DNA from: Bacteroidota bacterium
GTDB lineage: Bacteria > Bacteroidota > Ignavibacteria > Tepidaquicellales > Tepidaquicellaceae
Reading direction: 5' to 3'
Length of the DNA stretch: 64,000 bases
Assembly (NCBI GenBank): GCA_018266835.1
Contig: JAFDZP010000002.1
Span: 905,302-969,301 of the forward strand
Shown here piece after piece: positions 15,926 through 25,306 of the stretch. The position numbers were made by a program, and so were the translations under genes. Each line of letters begins with the position of its first letter. Within the stretch, counting starts at the first letter, position 1. The notes under the pieces are model-generated. The model was not told where the DNA came from, did no database searches, and was given only the letters and a program-made list of their open reading frames with translations.

Positions 15926-18385
15926 TCAAGGGTGATTCGTCTGATGGCCGAATCCCGTATTAAAAATTGTGAAATCATTTCCGTTCACTGTTCCGTCGCC
16001 GTTTAAATCTGAAGCTAAGTAACCGTTCTGTCCGAACTGCTGATTGAACAATGTGAAATCATTTCCGTTAATTGCGCCGTCCTGATTTATGTCTCCGCTG
16101 TACATACACCATCTTCCATTAATTGATATCAGATCGTTTCCATAAACTGAACTGGGCCCTGAAAGAATATTATAAGTTGTAGTTCCTCCCTGAGTGAACG
16201 ACTGGGCAAGCTTTGTCCAGACAGCTAAAGAATTTCGGTGGCGGATCTCTATATAATAAGAACCATTAAGAGCATTGGCAAAAAAAGTTGTGGCGTAACC
16301 AAACTGATTTTCATATCCAATAGCCGAATCCAGCGCATCATATGGTGATGAACCGCGGTGTAGAATATACCTTACTGTATCCTGCACTTGAGAAGAGCCT
16401 CCCCAAAAACCTCCCTGGTTTGCAGTAATATTGCATCCCATTAAATTTGGTTTAGAAGAAATATTATTAAACTGAAGTCCCCATCCGTAAACTCTTCCGG
16501 TATCTCCTGGCAGAGCATCATTTACTCTCAGCTTCCAGTTCCCTTTTGTATTTCGGTTAGCGAAAGCAGTATTCATTGTTGTAAAAGGTTTTATCTGCGG
16601 AAGAAATGAACAGAACCTGTCGTTTATTATAGATGAATCTGCCTGGTCATTAAAAATTGTAACATATTGTCCGCGTCTCATTGAATTTCCTTTTACCATT
16701 TCTACTGAATCCCCGGACGGTGAAATGAGATACACAGTTAAATCTTTTTCGTAAGTATGGTTTACAGCTAAAAATAAATTCACATCGCTTATTCCCATAC
16801 AGTAGGGAATATTGATTGTATCATATCTAGAAGAACCGGAAGTTCCTGTCATAGGAATTCTGAAATTATCATTTGATACATACCACGCTGAAGGAAAATT
16901 AAAATTATCTCCCTTAACTAATGGTGATACAGGAAAATTTTTCGAAACTGCAACATAGCTTGAAGAAAATTCTGCGCCGTTACGAAGGTATAATTTAGGA
17001 GAGGTGGCGTTATTATTTTCTCCTCCGCCGTCAAAATTATAACAAACAACATCAAATGCAGAAGGCCTGTCTCCAAGATCCATAGACTTGAATAAAAAAT
17101 CATTGATTTGTGACTGAGATTTTACATACCCTGCAATTCTTACTTCGTCTATATATCCCTGAAAAAAGTAATCTGATGCATATTGTCCAATATAAATAGA
17201 GTCTGTGCTGTTGACAATATTTCCCAATGAGTTTGTACCTGAACCTGCTGTATCTCCGTTAATATAATATTTATAGCTGCCGTTAGAGGCGTCATAGGAA
17301 AATGCAACATGTGTCCATTGCCCGGCGGGAGCAATTGCGCTATTCCCTGAAGGAAAATTTATGTTACTATTTATAGAGGCATACACCGAATTACCCGAAC
17401 CAAGATAAAGTCGGTAGTTTGCGTTTACTGCTCCCTTACAAATAACCGTACCCAGATCCGAAAATGCTCCTGAGTATGTTTTCTCCGGGTAAATCCATGC
17501 CTCCATAGTTATTGCGCCGGTAGGACTAACATTCGTATTGTCAGGTCCTGCCAGATAATCGTGTGAACCTGTGAGGTGAATACTTTGATTGGGAAAAACC
17601 GTAACTGAAGGTTTTGAACCTATATCATATGCAGTAACTCCGTTATTTTTTACCGTGTGTGCAAATTTTGATCTATCCGAAACAAGAAAAGGTGTTCCGG
17701 AATTATCAATATCCTGAAAGGAGATATTTAAATTACATTTACTGTAGGCGGTGTTGCTGCTGCCCTGAATTGAAAAAGTATTTCTATAATTACTTGATAC
17801 ATCACTTTGAAAGAAATGACCAAGCCACATCCGCACATCATCCATGTAACCCGAAAATGAACCTAGTCCGCTCACTCCGCCATAGCTTCCGATTAAAAGA
17901 GAGTCAGTTCCTGTTCCTATTACTGAACCAGGATAAACCCTGTAATCAGAAGCGGCTAAAACACCGTCAACGTAAATCTCTCTTATTTTCACAGTAGGAT
18001 TACCTGTTATAGTTGTATCTCTGAAAATCACAGCCAAATGATACCATCTGTTTAAGTTTAATGAGGGACCTGCAAGATCAGGGTCACTACCAACATCATT
18101 TAATGTTCTTACATACAGATGACTGCTGTAAGCCAGCTGATAGTCCTGATATTTATCTAATAACTGACTGTAAGACTGCGGATAAGCAGTCATGCATACC
18201 CACATTTCAAACATACCTTCATCTATATTTGTCAGATCGGATGAATTTGGAATTGCAAGATATGTATTAGCAGTACCATTAAACTTCCCCGCCTGATTCC
18301 ACGTCATCTGGGCAAATGATACTGTATTCAAAAATAATAAACTGCATAGGGAGAAAAGAAAATATCCGGCAATTTTATTTATCAT
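15926..18385 (-). CDS. Exported LamG / P-domain protein with dockerin-like tail
   Basis: 819 residues with a signal peptide (about 1-25, ending SFAQ). Two LamG-like concanavalin-fold domains follow (about 30-200 and 255-430), each with the KFNGT...YLAIP or SIHLTGSHDYLAGP start and a YYINGDT or YVDGVL strand. A proprotein-convertase P-domain lies at about 510-640 (DLTVYLISPSGD, NTKGNWKLRVND, GWGLQF). The last 180 residues are a neck domain plus two calcium-loop repeats, SGDINQDGAINGNDFT and SDLNGDGTVNGNDFT, ending FGHQTNHP. This tail is shared with three other proteins in the window and takes the place of a T9SS sorting domain. No catalytic domain was seen, so it is probably an adhesive or carbohydrate-binding surface protein. 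Confidence 0.82.
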   Translation of the reverse strand: MINKIAGYFLFSLCSLLFLNTVSFAQMTWNQAGKFNGTANTYLAIPNSSDLTNIDEGMFEMWVCMTAYPQSYSQLLDKYQDYQLAYSSHLYVRTLNDVGSDPDLAGPSLNLNRWYHLAVIFRDTTITGNPTVKIREIYVDGVLAASDYRVYPGSVIGTGTDSLLIGSYGGVSGLGSFSGYMDDVRMWLGHFFQSDVSSNYRNTFSIQGSSNTAYSKCNLNISFQDIDNSGTPFLVSDRSKFAHTVKNNGVTAYDIGSKPSVTVFPNQSIHLTGSHDYLAGPDNTNVSPTGAITMEAWIYPEKTYSGAFSDLGTVICKGAVNANYRLYLGSGNSVYASINSNINFPSGNSAIAPAGQWTHVAFSYDASNGSYKYYINGDTAGSGTNSLGNIVNSTDSIYIGQYASDYFFQGYIDEVRIAGYVKSQSQINDFLFKSMDLGDRPSAFDVVCYNFDGGGENNNATSPKLYLRNGAEFSSSYVAVSKNFPVSPLVKGDNFNFPSAWYVSNDNFRIPMTGTSGSSRYDTINIPYCMGISDVNLFLAVNHTYEKDLTVYLISPSGDSVEMVKGNSMRRGQYVTIFNDQADSSIINDRFCSFLPQIKPFTTMNTAFANRNTKGNWKLRVNDALPGDTGRVYGWGLQFNNISSKPNLMGCNITANQGGFWGGSSQVQDTVRYILHRGSSPYDALDSAIGYENQFGYATTFFANALNGSYYIEIRHRNSLAVWTKLAQSFTQGGTTTYNILSGPSSVYGNDLISINGRWCMYSGDINQDGAINGNDFTLFNQQFGQNGYLASDLNGDGTVNGNDFTIFNTGFGHQTNHP

Positions 18386-18581
18386 TTCTTTTTTCTTTTC
18401 TGTTAATTTTTTTTGTTTCTTTTTTAATTTTTACCTTAGCGGTAATTTTTTTATTTTTTGAAAGTGATTTTTTCTTCTTTTTATTTTGCTGCTCAAGCTC
18501 TTCAAAATAATACATAGCCCAATACACAGACATAGATAGATTTAAAAAATTGTAAAATGTTTCTTTTTTAATTTGTCTCAT
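18375..18581 (-). CDS. Small lysine-rich ORF, uncertain
   Basis: 68 codons from an ATG at 18581, overlapping the start of the LamG gene by 11 bp. The first half (FYNFLNLSMSVYWAMYYFEELEQQ) is amphipathic or weakly hydrophobic. The second half is almost all Lys, Glu, Asn and Thr. The overlap and shared strand argue for a translated leader gene. The low-complexity composition in an A-rich region argues for chance. No family recognised. Confidence 0.3.
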   Translation of the reverse strand: MRQIKKETFYNFLNLSMSVYWAMYYFEELEQQNKKKKKSLSKNKKITAKVKIKKETKKINRKEKRNDK

Positions 18582-18683
18582 ATCGGGAGATGAATTATTC
18601 TGAAATTAAATGAACACTTTTCATACTGAGCTTTTTTTATCGGGCAATTTTTTTTAAGTTTTTAATTTCTGTTACAATGGAAG

Positions 18684-18740
18684 CTAAACCCGGGTCTTTG
18701 TCTCAATCCCCGATAATAATAAAGAAAAGGCCGGGTTTAG
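18684..18740 (-). terminator. Long inverted repeat downstream of the CxxCH protein gene
   Basis: CTAAACCCGG (18684-18693) and CCGGGTTTAG (18731-18740) form a perfect 10-bp stem around a 37-nt loop that can pair further. It begins 27 bp past the stop of the 18767-21532 gene. There is no T-tract on the minus strand, so it may be a Rho-type end or a stabilising 3' hairpin rather than an intrinsic terminator. Confidence 0.5.
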
Positions 18741-18766
18741 TACTTACCATAGTTATCCCCAAAATC

Positions 18767-21532
18767 TTAAGGGTGCAGGCTCTGATGACCAAAGCCCGTA
18801 CTGAACGATGTAAAATCATTTCCGTTAACTACACCGTCGTTATTTAAATCTGAGTTCAGATATCCTGTCTGACTGAATTCAGAACTGAACGTTGTAAAAT
18901 CATTTCCGTTAATTATTCCGTCTCCGTTTATATCACCTGAATACATACACCACACTCCGTTTGAGAAGACTAAATTATTTCCGTAGGCTGCATTCTGCCC
19001 TGTGGTCAGATCTATTACTGAATAATTTCCAATCGGTAATGATTGCGATAATGCGCTCCAGGTTTCCAATGAGTTTCTATGTTTTATAGAAACATAATAA
19101 GAACCTGCGGGAGCATTTGCGAATGATACTGAATCATTGTCCTGTGAATTTACAACCTTTACCACAGAATCAATTTTCGAGTATGGTGCTGAAGAACTCC
19201 TTAAATAAATTCTTACAGTATCGCTTGAAAGTGTTGAACCGTTCCATAATCCCTGAATTGAAAAAATTACTTTTAAACTTACTTCGTTTGCAAAAATTAC
19301 CGATGGCTTTATTACATTTAATAAACTTGTTAATGCCTGCGGTACATTTGTAGGCTTAGGTCTATTCAACTGGTCGCCTGTATTAAGTCCGTGACATGAG
19401 TTACAGGTTGCAATTTCTCCCGGCTGAAATGTTAGCCAGAATCTCTCTCTCACAATTCCTTTCTTCGATGTATCTGTCATCTGCCAGCTTAATGCCCTGC
19501 GAGACGGCACAAAAGCTGCGAGTGAGCCGTCAGGAAAAATTCTCACGCTTCCCTGGGGTTCGTTGGGGTGAAGCGGAGGATTTTTAGCCATAGGATCATG
19601 CAAAGGAAGAGCAATTGGTCTTCTTCCCGATAAAGGATTATTTATATCATTATTCGGTCCCATATATCCGCGGACCTGGTCTGCCTGAAAAATCTGTAAG
19701 TGAGAGATGTCATAAACTTTGCCGCTTGCTCCTATTGTCTGCGCATAGTTTCCGGGATGTGTTCCGTTAGTATCAACAACTCTTAAATTGAATGGCTGCT
19801 GCTTATCATGTCCGTCACGTGTTGTTACATCACGGCTGACTATCAATGATAGATTGTTCTGTGTTAAATAATTTTTCACCTGTGTTACAGTAAGTCCTGC
19901 ATTCTGTATTGCTGTTGTTTCCTGTGCAGGCAGGCTTCCCGGATTAATAGGATTTGTAGTCGGAACGTTTCTTGCTACAACTTCGCACGGGTCAAGCTCC
20001 CATAAGCGGACAGCATTCATTACAACCAGTGTATCCGGATTGTAGAACTTAATATTTTTTGTTGGGATATTACTTGTTAGCAATGTGTTAGCTCTGTAGT
20101 AAGGAGCCGTTTCAGCTATCAGTGTTTTAAGTCTGAACGAATACTTACATTTTGAATAAATCGTATCGTGAGTTGCAGATACAGTCCCTATCTCTGCTTC
20201 AACTGAAGTTGTATCTGAATGCGCTGCTATAAGCGTTCCATTTACGAGCGGCTGAATATTTTTATATCTGCCGAATGTAAAGTTAGTGCGTGTTACATAT
20301 GAGAGAGTAGTGTTATCTGCATTCAATGGAGTCCCCCCGGCTCCAAGTCCTGCATTAGTCATTTTAAAAATGTAACCTGCGCCATGCAAATTAAGCGAGG
20401 TGACTGCGTCGATTGCATAGTATGTTCCCGGATTGCTTGGGTCTTCTCTGATTTGTAAAACATTACCTACATAATTCCCCTGACCGAATCTGCTGATGCC
20501 GACAAGGTTAGGGTCATCGGTAAAACTCTTATTGAAGAAATAAAGCAGCTCATGTCTTCCGATGTGATTAATTGTTTCCATGTTTGTGCCGTTCTCATTG
20601 ATATTCCACGGAAAGAAAATATTTGTTTCCTGTCCAGTTAAGTTAGGAGGTAGGATATCCGTTCTGCTTGACTGCGGCTCAGGAAATGATTCAATATCCT
20701 GATTGCCCGGTACATAACTTATCTGAGTTCTTAATGCATTCTGTGTTTCATCTGCAAAATCAAACGGATAAAGTTTATTTACACCCGGATGAGCATATTC
20801 ATCATCAACGTTTCCATCTCTTCTTAAATGGTCCCATCTTGAAAAAATTACTCTGCCGTAACTATCGATAAAAGGAGCAAAATCACCTGAAGGTGAGTGG
20901 TCAAGCTGAAATAAATCTCCGCTGTTTTCGTCTAAGCTCCATAAACCTGTAGTTGTAGGCTGACCGTGATATTCATCATATTGCGGATAAAGAAATGCCA
21001 TACCGTTTCTCGGCATATCTGTCGAAAAAATTATTCTGCCGTTAGTTCCGTAAATCGGGCTGACGTTATTGTAATTAAGAGGCTGATTATTTATTTTTCT
21101 TATAACAGGTGTCTGAGCCTGGCCAAGATTTGTAACTTCGTAAATCTGCCAGTAGTAATGATTATTCTGATGAAGGGAGGCAGGCGCCCCTATAATCATG
21201 CTGAAAAGCGCCTTTGTACCATCCCATGAAACTGAGGGCTCTCTGACGGCTATGGAATTCTGATCCTGAAATCCGTTAGCGCCTGTTGAACCGTATCCAC
21301 AAATAGCGGTAATATTTTTTAATGTCCCGTCAGGGTAAAGAATATATAAGTCTCCGCCGCGTCTTACATTCTGTATATCTCCAAGATGATTTGCAAAAGG
21401 ATCGCCCATAGCATTATGACCGCCAGCAGCCGGAACCTGAGTTACGAAAATTATTGGGTTTGGGAGAGCTTTTGAATCTGAATTCAAAAGCAGGATTGCT
21501 GTTAAGCCTATTAAGAAGATTTTAGAAATCAT
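18767..21532 (-). CDS. Large exported protein with CxxCH heme motif and dockerin-like tail
   Basis: 921 residues with a short signal peptide (about 1-22). Residues 25-650 have repeated strand patterns such as GGDLYILYPDGTLKN, VSWDGTKALFSM and GRVIFSRWDHL, which suggest a TolB/WD40-like beta-propeller. The layout reminds me of the hydrazine-synthase alpha-subunit-like family, but I cannot confirm it. A single c-type heme motif, CNSCH (C710 to H714), lies in GEIATCNSCHGLNTGDQ. From about 750 come the neck domain (YLRSSSAPY, YYVSIKHRNSLETW) and two calcium loops (SGDINGDGIINGNDFT, SDLNNDGVVNGNDFT) found in its neighbours. A periplasmic or surface electron-transfer or sensory protein is possible. 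It has a clear promoter just upstream. Confidence 0.75.
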   Translation of the reverse strand: MISKIFLIGLTAILLLNSDSKALPNPIIFVTQVPAAGGHNAMGDPFANHLGDIQNVRRGGDLYILYPDGTLKNITAICGYGSTGANGFQDQNSIAVREPSVSWDGTKALFSMIIGAPASLHQNNHYYWQIYEVTNLGQAQTPVIRKINNQPLNYNNVSPIYGTNGRIIFSTDMPRNGMAFLYPQYDEYHGQPTTTGLWSLDENSGDLFQLDHSPSGDFAPFIDSYGRVIFSRWDHLRRDGNVDDEYAHPGVNKLYPFDFADETQNALRTQISYVPGNQDIESFPEPQSSRTDILPPNLTGQETNIFFPWNINENGTNMETINHIGRHELLYFFNKSFTDDPNLVGISRFGQGNYVGNVLQIREDPSNPGTYYAIDAVTSLNLHGAGYIFKMTNAGLGAGGTPLNADNTTLSYVTRTNFTFGRYKNIQPLVNGTLIAAHSDTTSVEAEIGTVSATHDTIYSKCKYSFRLKTLIAETAPYYRANTLLTSNIPTKNIKFYNPDTLVVMNAVRLWELDPCEVVARNVPTTNPINPGSLPAQETTAIQNAGLTVTQVKNYLTQNNLSLIVSRDVTTRDGHDKQQPFNLRVVDTNGTHPGNYAQTIGASGKVYDISHLQIFQADQVRGYMGPNNDINNPLSGRRPIALPLHDPMAKNPPLHPNEPQGSVRIFPDGSLAAFVPSRRALSWQMTDTSKKGIVRERFWLTFQPGEIATCNSCHGLNTGDQLNRPKPTNVPQALTSLLNVIKPSVIFANEVSLKVIFSIQGLWNGSTLSSDTVRIYLRSSSAPYSKIDSVVKVVNSQDNDSVSFANAPAGSYYVSIKHRNSLETWSALSQSLPIGNYSVIDLTTGQNAAYGNNLVFSNGVWCMYSGDINGDGIINGNDFTTFSSEFSQTGYLNSDLNNDGVVNGNDFTSFSTGFGHQSLHP

Positions 21533-21556
21533 TTTTATTCTTGTTTAAAACTGATT

Positions 21557-21588
21557 CAAAAATATATTTATAAGGCTGCCATCACAAA
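21557..21588 (-). promoter_or_regulatory. Predicted promoter of the CxxCH protein gene
   Basis: On the minus strand a TTTG box (21585-21588) and TATTTTTG (21557-21564) are separated by 20 bp. This matches the Bacteroidota -33/-7 pattern TTTG-N19-21-TAnnTTTG. The ATG is 25 bp downstream. The same layout is found before the two giant genes. Confidence 0.65.
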
Positions 21589-21742
21589 GAGACTTTTTTT
21601 ATTTTGTTTACAAAATTTCGGAGGTGTGAGTTCAAAAATTTGGAAAATAAGCCAAATATACAGTTTTTTGCCTCATTTTTGTGTTTGAATTGTTTTAATA
21701 TTCAGCTATGGAAAAAAAAATCGGAATGTTTTGAAAATTTAG

Positions 21743-23218
21743 ATGAAGAAAACCAACTTAATAGAAATACTTTCCACATTTACTTCAAAGGAGTTGAAAG
21801 AATTCGGTGACTTTATTGATTCACCTTATTTTAACAAGTCTAACAATGTAAATTTGTTGTTTTCTTATCTGAAAAAACTACATCCGGACTTTCCTAAAGA
21901 GAGTATAGAAAAGGAAATTGTTTTCAAAAAAGTGTTTAATAAAGATGAATATAACGACGGATTTATGAGGCTGCAGATACATACTCTGAATAAACTTGCC
22001 GAAGATTTTATTTCAATCAGCAAATTTCGGCAAAATAATTTTTTAAAAGACAGATTTTTACTAGAATATTATGTATTGGATAAAAAATCTCCGAAGCTGT
22101 TTGAACGAAAATTCAATTCCGTTAAAGAAAAAAATTCCAGAATAGAAATTAAAGATGCAGATTACTTTTTAAATGAATACGAAGTTGAAATTCTGTATGG
22201 CAAGTATAAATTTCTTATAGATGATAATATTCTGAATGTTACTGACCTCCCTAAAGAAGAGTATTTTAAAAAAATTGAATACTTAAAGGCTAATTTCTTT
22301 ATTACAATTTTAAATCAGTACAGGTTTTTACTTAATACAAAATCGTTATTGAATGTAAGTTATGAAGATGATTTCAGGGAAGTCGTTATCGAATATCTGA
22401 ATTCCCATCCTGATTACATGAATATACCTGTATTAAAGCTCCATTATCTTGAACTCATGCTGCTGCTTAAAGATGATGAAAAATATTATTTTGAATTGAA
22501 GTCACACCTAACCGATTATTTTACATCGTTCAGCTGGGGAGAGAAATTCAGCACAATGTGCATACTGGAAAATTTTTGTCTCTCTATGTTATATAAGGAT
22601 AAAATGGAGTATCATGAAGAGAAGCATGCCCTGCATAAATTTATAATTGAGCATAAGCTGTTCTCTAAATACGAAGGCGGCAAAATAACCGATACTGATT
22701 TTCAGAATATTACATCTACCGGTATAAGACTCGGCAAGCTTGAGTGGGTTGAGAAATTCATTGCTGAATATAAAGATTATCTTGAGGATAAGGATAAAGA
22801 AAATGTAATGAATCTATGCTATACAAAATTGAGCATGCACAATAAAAATTTTGACAAAGCATTGGAATATTTAAACAGGATAACCGATATTGATGATGTA
22901 AACTACAAAGTCAGCAAAAAATGTATTACTCTTGAAATATATATTGAGAAAGGTCTCTTTGTAGAGGCATTAACATTCATTGACAACTTCAAACATTTTG
23001 TTGCCAACGATAACTTAATGACTGAAACCGACAAGGACAGGATGTCTAAATATATAAAATTCACAAATGACCTTATTAAAATTGTAACCAAAAAAGATCC
23101 TGCAGAGATACATTTTTTTAAAAAAGAACTTGATGAAACTAACAACGTTTATAATAAAAGGTGGCTCCTTAAAAAGGCTGAAGAATTAATTACTGATAAG
23201 AAAAAGAGCTATGCATAA
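21743..23218 (+). CDS. Paralogous ~485-residue helical protein, copy 1
   Basis: 491 residues, no signal peptide, strongly alpha-helical with many Lys, Glu and Asn. The N-terminal block LIEILSTFTSKELKEFGDFI, the SPYFNK motif and YNDGFMRLQ near 74 recur in the same order in the genes at 23211 and 25307. So do the C-terminal FIDNFKHF-like stretch and a final YNKRWLLKK. The middle has helical hairpins reminiscent of TPR or HEAT solenoids, but no repeat consensus can be claimed. First gene of a four-gene operon that overlaps the next by 8 bp. Function unknown; probably cytoplasmic. Confidence 0.75.
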   Translation: MKKTNLIEILSTFTSKELKEFGDFIDSPYFNKSNNVNLLFSYLKKLHPDFPKESIEKEIVFKKVFNKDEYNDGFMRLQIHTLNKLAEDFISISKFRQNNFLKDRFLLEYYVLDKKSPKLFERKFNSVKEKNSRIEIKDADYFLNEYEVEILYGKYKFLIDDNILNVTDLPKEEYFKKIEYLKANFFITILNQYRFLLNTKSLLNVSYEDDFREVVIEYLNSHPDYMNIPVLKLHYLELMLLLKDDEKYYFELKSHLTDYFTSFSWGEKFSTMCILENFCLSMLYKDKMEYHEEKHALHKFIIEHKLFSKYEGGKITDTDFQNITSTGIRLGKLEWVEKFIAEYKDYLEDKDKENVMNLCYTKLSMHNKNFDKALEYLNRITDIDDVNYKVSKKCITLEIYIEKGLFVEALTFIDNFKHFVANDNLMTETDKDRMSKYIKFTNDLIKIVTKKDPAEIHFFKKELDETNNVYNKRWLLKKAEELITDKKKSYA

Positions 23219-24665
23219 AAGCAACTTAATAGAATTGCTGAAGATATTTACTGCAAAAGAATTTAAAGAATTCGGTGACTTTGTAAAATCTCCGTTCTAC
23301 AACAAGAATGATAATGTCATAAATTTATATGCCTATATAAAAAAATATTTCCCTGATTTAGATAACGAGAACCTTGAGAAAGAAAAAGTATATGCCAAAC
23401 TCACGGGTAAAAATGATTATAACGACGGCTTTATGCGGACCATCATTTTTAATCTGAACAAACTTGCAGAAGATTATCTTAGCTTAGTAAGTATCAAGCA
23501 AATTGAAAAAGATTTTGCATATCTGAATTACATATTTAATGATAAGGGTGCTGATAAGATTTTTGAAAAAAAATTCAGACAGGTATCCGATACTTTATCT
23601 AAAGAACAAATTAAAGATTATTTTTATTATTACTGTCTTTATCGCTTGCAGGGATTTACGCTTGCGTATAATTCAAAGACGCGGGCTTTCCTTAATAAAA
23701 AAGACTTCCATGCACAGGACGAAATTAATGCTCTGGATTCGCTATTAACATTTTATCTTCTTTCAGCTTTGCCTGAATACCGATTTTTTTATAATCAGGC
23801 GCACGTTGTAAACCTTAATCTTGAGTTTAGTTTCCTCGATGAAATTATAAGTTTTTTAAAGCGAAGCGGTTTCCATAAAAAAATTCCTGAGCTTAACTTA
23901 TTTTTCAATGAGCTTCTGCTTGTAAAAGAAGGCGATGAGAAATATTTTTTTGCTGTGAAGGAAATTGCAATGAAGGAGATAGATAAATATGGATTCGGGA
24001 TAAAATTCAATACCATCGGACTTCTTGCAAATACAGCAATAACTCAATATTATAACGGTAATGATAAATTTTTAAATGAAAGGTTTGAAATTTACAGCTT
24101 AATACTTGAAAAAGGTTTGTACAAAAAATTTGAGGACAGTTACTTTGATGATATGCTTTTTAAGAACATTGTTGCAACGGGTCTTCAGTTAAACAAAATG
24201 GAGTGGACTGAAAATTTTATTAAAGAATATATAGATAAACTTAACCCTGAAGACAGGGAAAATTCTTTAAATCTTAATCTTGCAAGATTAACTTTTTATA
24301 AAAAAGATTACGACACCGCTCTTAATCATTTAGCAATTATAAAAAATGTAAATCACATACATTATAAGACTGAAATAAAAATCCTTACGCTCATGATTTT
24401 TTACGAACAGGGTAAAAATGACGAAGTTGTTTCAGTAATAGATAGTTACCGTCATTTTCTTTCTAATGATACTTTGCTTCCCGATAACAGAAAAGAACGT
24501 AATTATAATTTTCTTAGATTTGTAAATGAGTTGATAAAAGCTAAAGAGAGCAGTTCCTTAAAAGCAGTTTACGATCTCGAGCATGAACTGAAAATAACTC
24601 CGAACACCTATGAAAAAGAATGGCTTAAACAGAAAACAATACAACTATCAAAACAATTTAAATGA
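23211..24665 (+). CDS. Paralogous ~485-residue helical protein, copy 2
   Basis: 484 residues, paralogous to the genes at 21743 and 25307. Shared landmarks are LIELLKIFTAKEFKEFGDFV, SPFYNKNDNV, YNDGFMRTI, the late VISVIDSYRHFLSND-type stretch and a terminal YEKEWLKQK. It starts 8 bp inside the end of copy 1 and its stop overlaps the yceH start by 4 bp (ATGA), so it is translationally coupled to both. No transmembrane segment or enzymatic motif is visible. Divergence from copy 1 is large outside the landmarks, so the duplication is old. Confidence 0.75.
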   Translation: MHKSNLIELLKIFTAKEFKEFGDFVKSPFYNKNDNVINLYAYIKKYFPDLDNENLEKEKVYAKLTGKNDYNDGFMRTIIFNLNKLAEDYLSLVSIKQIEKDFAYLNYIFNDKGADKIFEKKFRQVSDTLSKEQIKDYFYYYCLYRLQGFTLAYNSKTRAFLNKKDFHAQDEINALDSLLTFYLLSALPEYRFFYNQAHVVNLNLEFSFLDEIISFLKRSGFHKKIPELNLFFNELLLVKEGDEKYFFAVKEIAMKEIDKYGFGIKFNTIGLLANTAITQYYNGNDKFLNERFEIYSLILEKGLYKKFEDSYFDDMLFKNIVATGLQLNKMEWTENFIKEYIDKLNPEDRENSLNLNLARLTFYKKDYDTALNHLAIIKNVNHIHYKTEIKILTLMIFYEQGKNDEVVSVIDSYRHFLSNDTLLPDNRKERNYNFLRFVNELIKAKESSSLKAVYDLEHELKITPNTYEKEWLKQKTIQLSKQFK

Positions 24666-25303
24666 AAGAAAAACTTTCAGCGGCTGAAGTGAGAGTGCTT
24701 GGCTGCTTAATGGAAAAATCGCTTACCACTCCCGAGTACTATCCGCTTACTCTTAATGCGCTTACGAATGCATGTAATCAGAAAAGTAACAGAAATCCTG
24801 TTGTTGAATATTCAGAAGAAGAGGTTATGAATGCTTTAAGTACTTTAACACAAAGAGGATTTGCCGGTAAAACAATTTCAGAAGGAGCGAGGGCAGTAAA
24901 ATACAGATACGTGCTTCCCTATCCTTTTATGCTGAATGAAAAAGAGAAACCAATTATATGTGTGCTTCTTTTGAGAGGTGCACAAACATCAGGAGAGCTT
25001 AGAACAAGAACTGACAGAATGTATGACTTCCAATCTCTTGAAGAAGTTGAAAGCGTAATAGAAAATTTAAGAAACCGTGAAACAGGTCCGCTGGTAAAAA
25101 TCCTTGAGCGTATGCCCGGACAAAAAGAAAACAGAGTAATGCATTTAATGGGAGACGATGAAGTTGAAAACAGTTATATTAAGGCTGAACCGAAAGCTGA
25201 TTTGAATAAAAATCAGGAATTAGAGCAGGAGATAATTTCATTAAAAGAGCGAATAAACAAATTAGAAGAAAAGCTCGATAATTTTATAAAACAGTTCGAA
25301 TAA
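24662..25303 (+). CDS. yceH: YceH family protein (UPF0502/DUF480)
   Basis: 213 residues. LSAAEVRVLGCLMEKSLTTP at the N-terminus, YYPLTLNALTNACNQKSNR next, and LLRGAQTSGELRTRT near 100 are the conserved blocks of DUF480, which consists of two winged-helix-like repeats. A C-terminal coiled coil (about 178-213, Glu/Lys/Leu heptads) follows. The biochemical role is not established. DNA binding is plausible from the fold. It sits between copies 2 and 3 of the paralog family, with a 4-bp overlap on one side and a 3-bp gap on the other, so it is co-expressed with them. Confidence 0.9.
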   Translation: MKEKLSAAEVRVLGCLMEKSLTTPEYYPLTLNALTNACNQKSNRNPVVEYSEEEVMNALSTLTQRGFAGKTISEGARAVKYRYVLPYPFMLNEKEKPIICVLLLRGAQTSGELRTRTDRMYDFQSLEEVESVIENLRNRETGPLVKILERMPGQKENRVMHLMGDDEVENSYIKAEPKADLNKNQELEQEIISLKERINKLEEKLDNFIKQFE

Positions 25304-25306
25304 AAA

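Noticed and set aside
21604-21810. Short ORF before the first ~485-residue paralog
   Set aside because: It overlaps the start of a well-supported gene, has Cys/Phe-rich random composition, and lies in the divergent promoter region.
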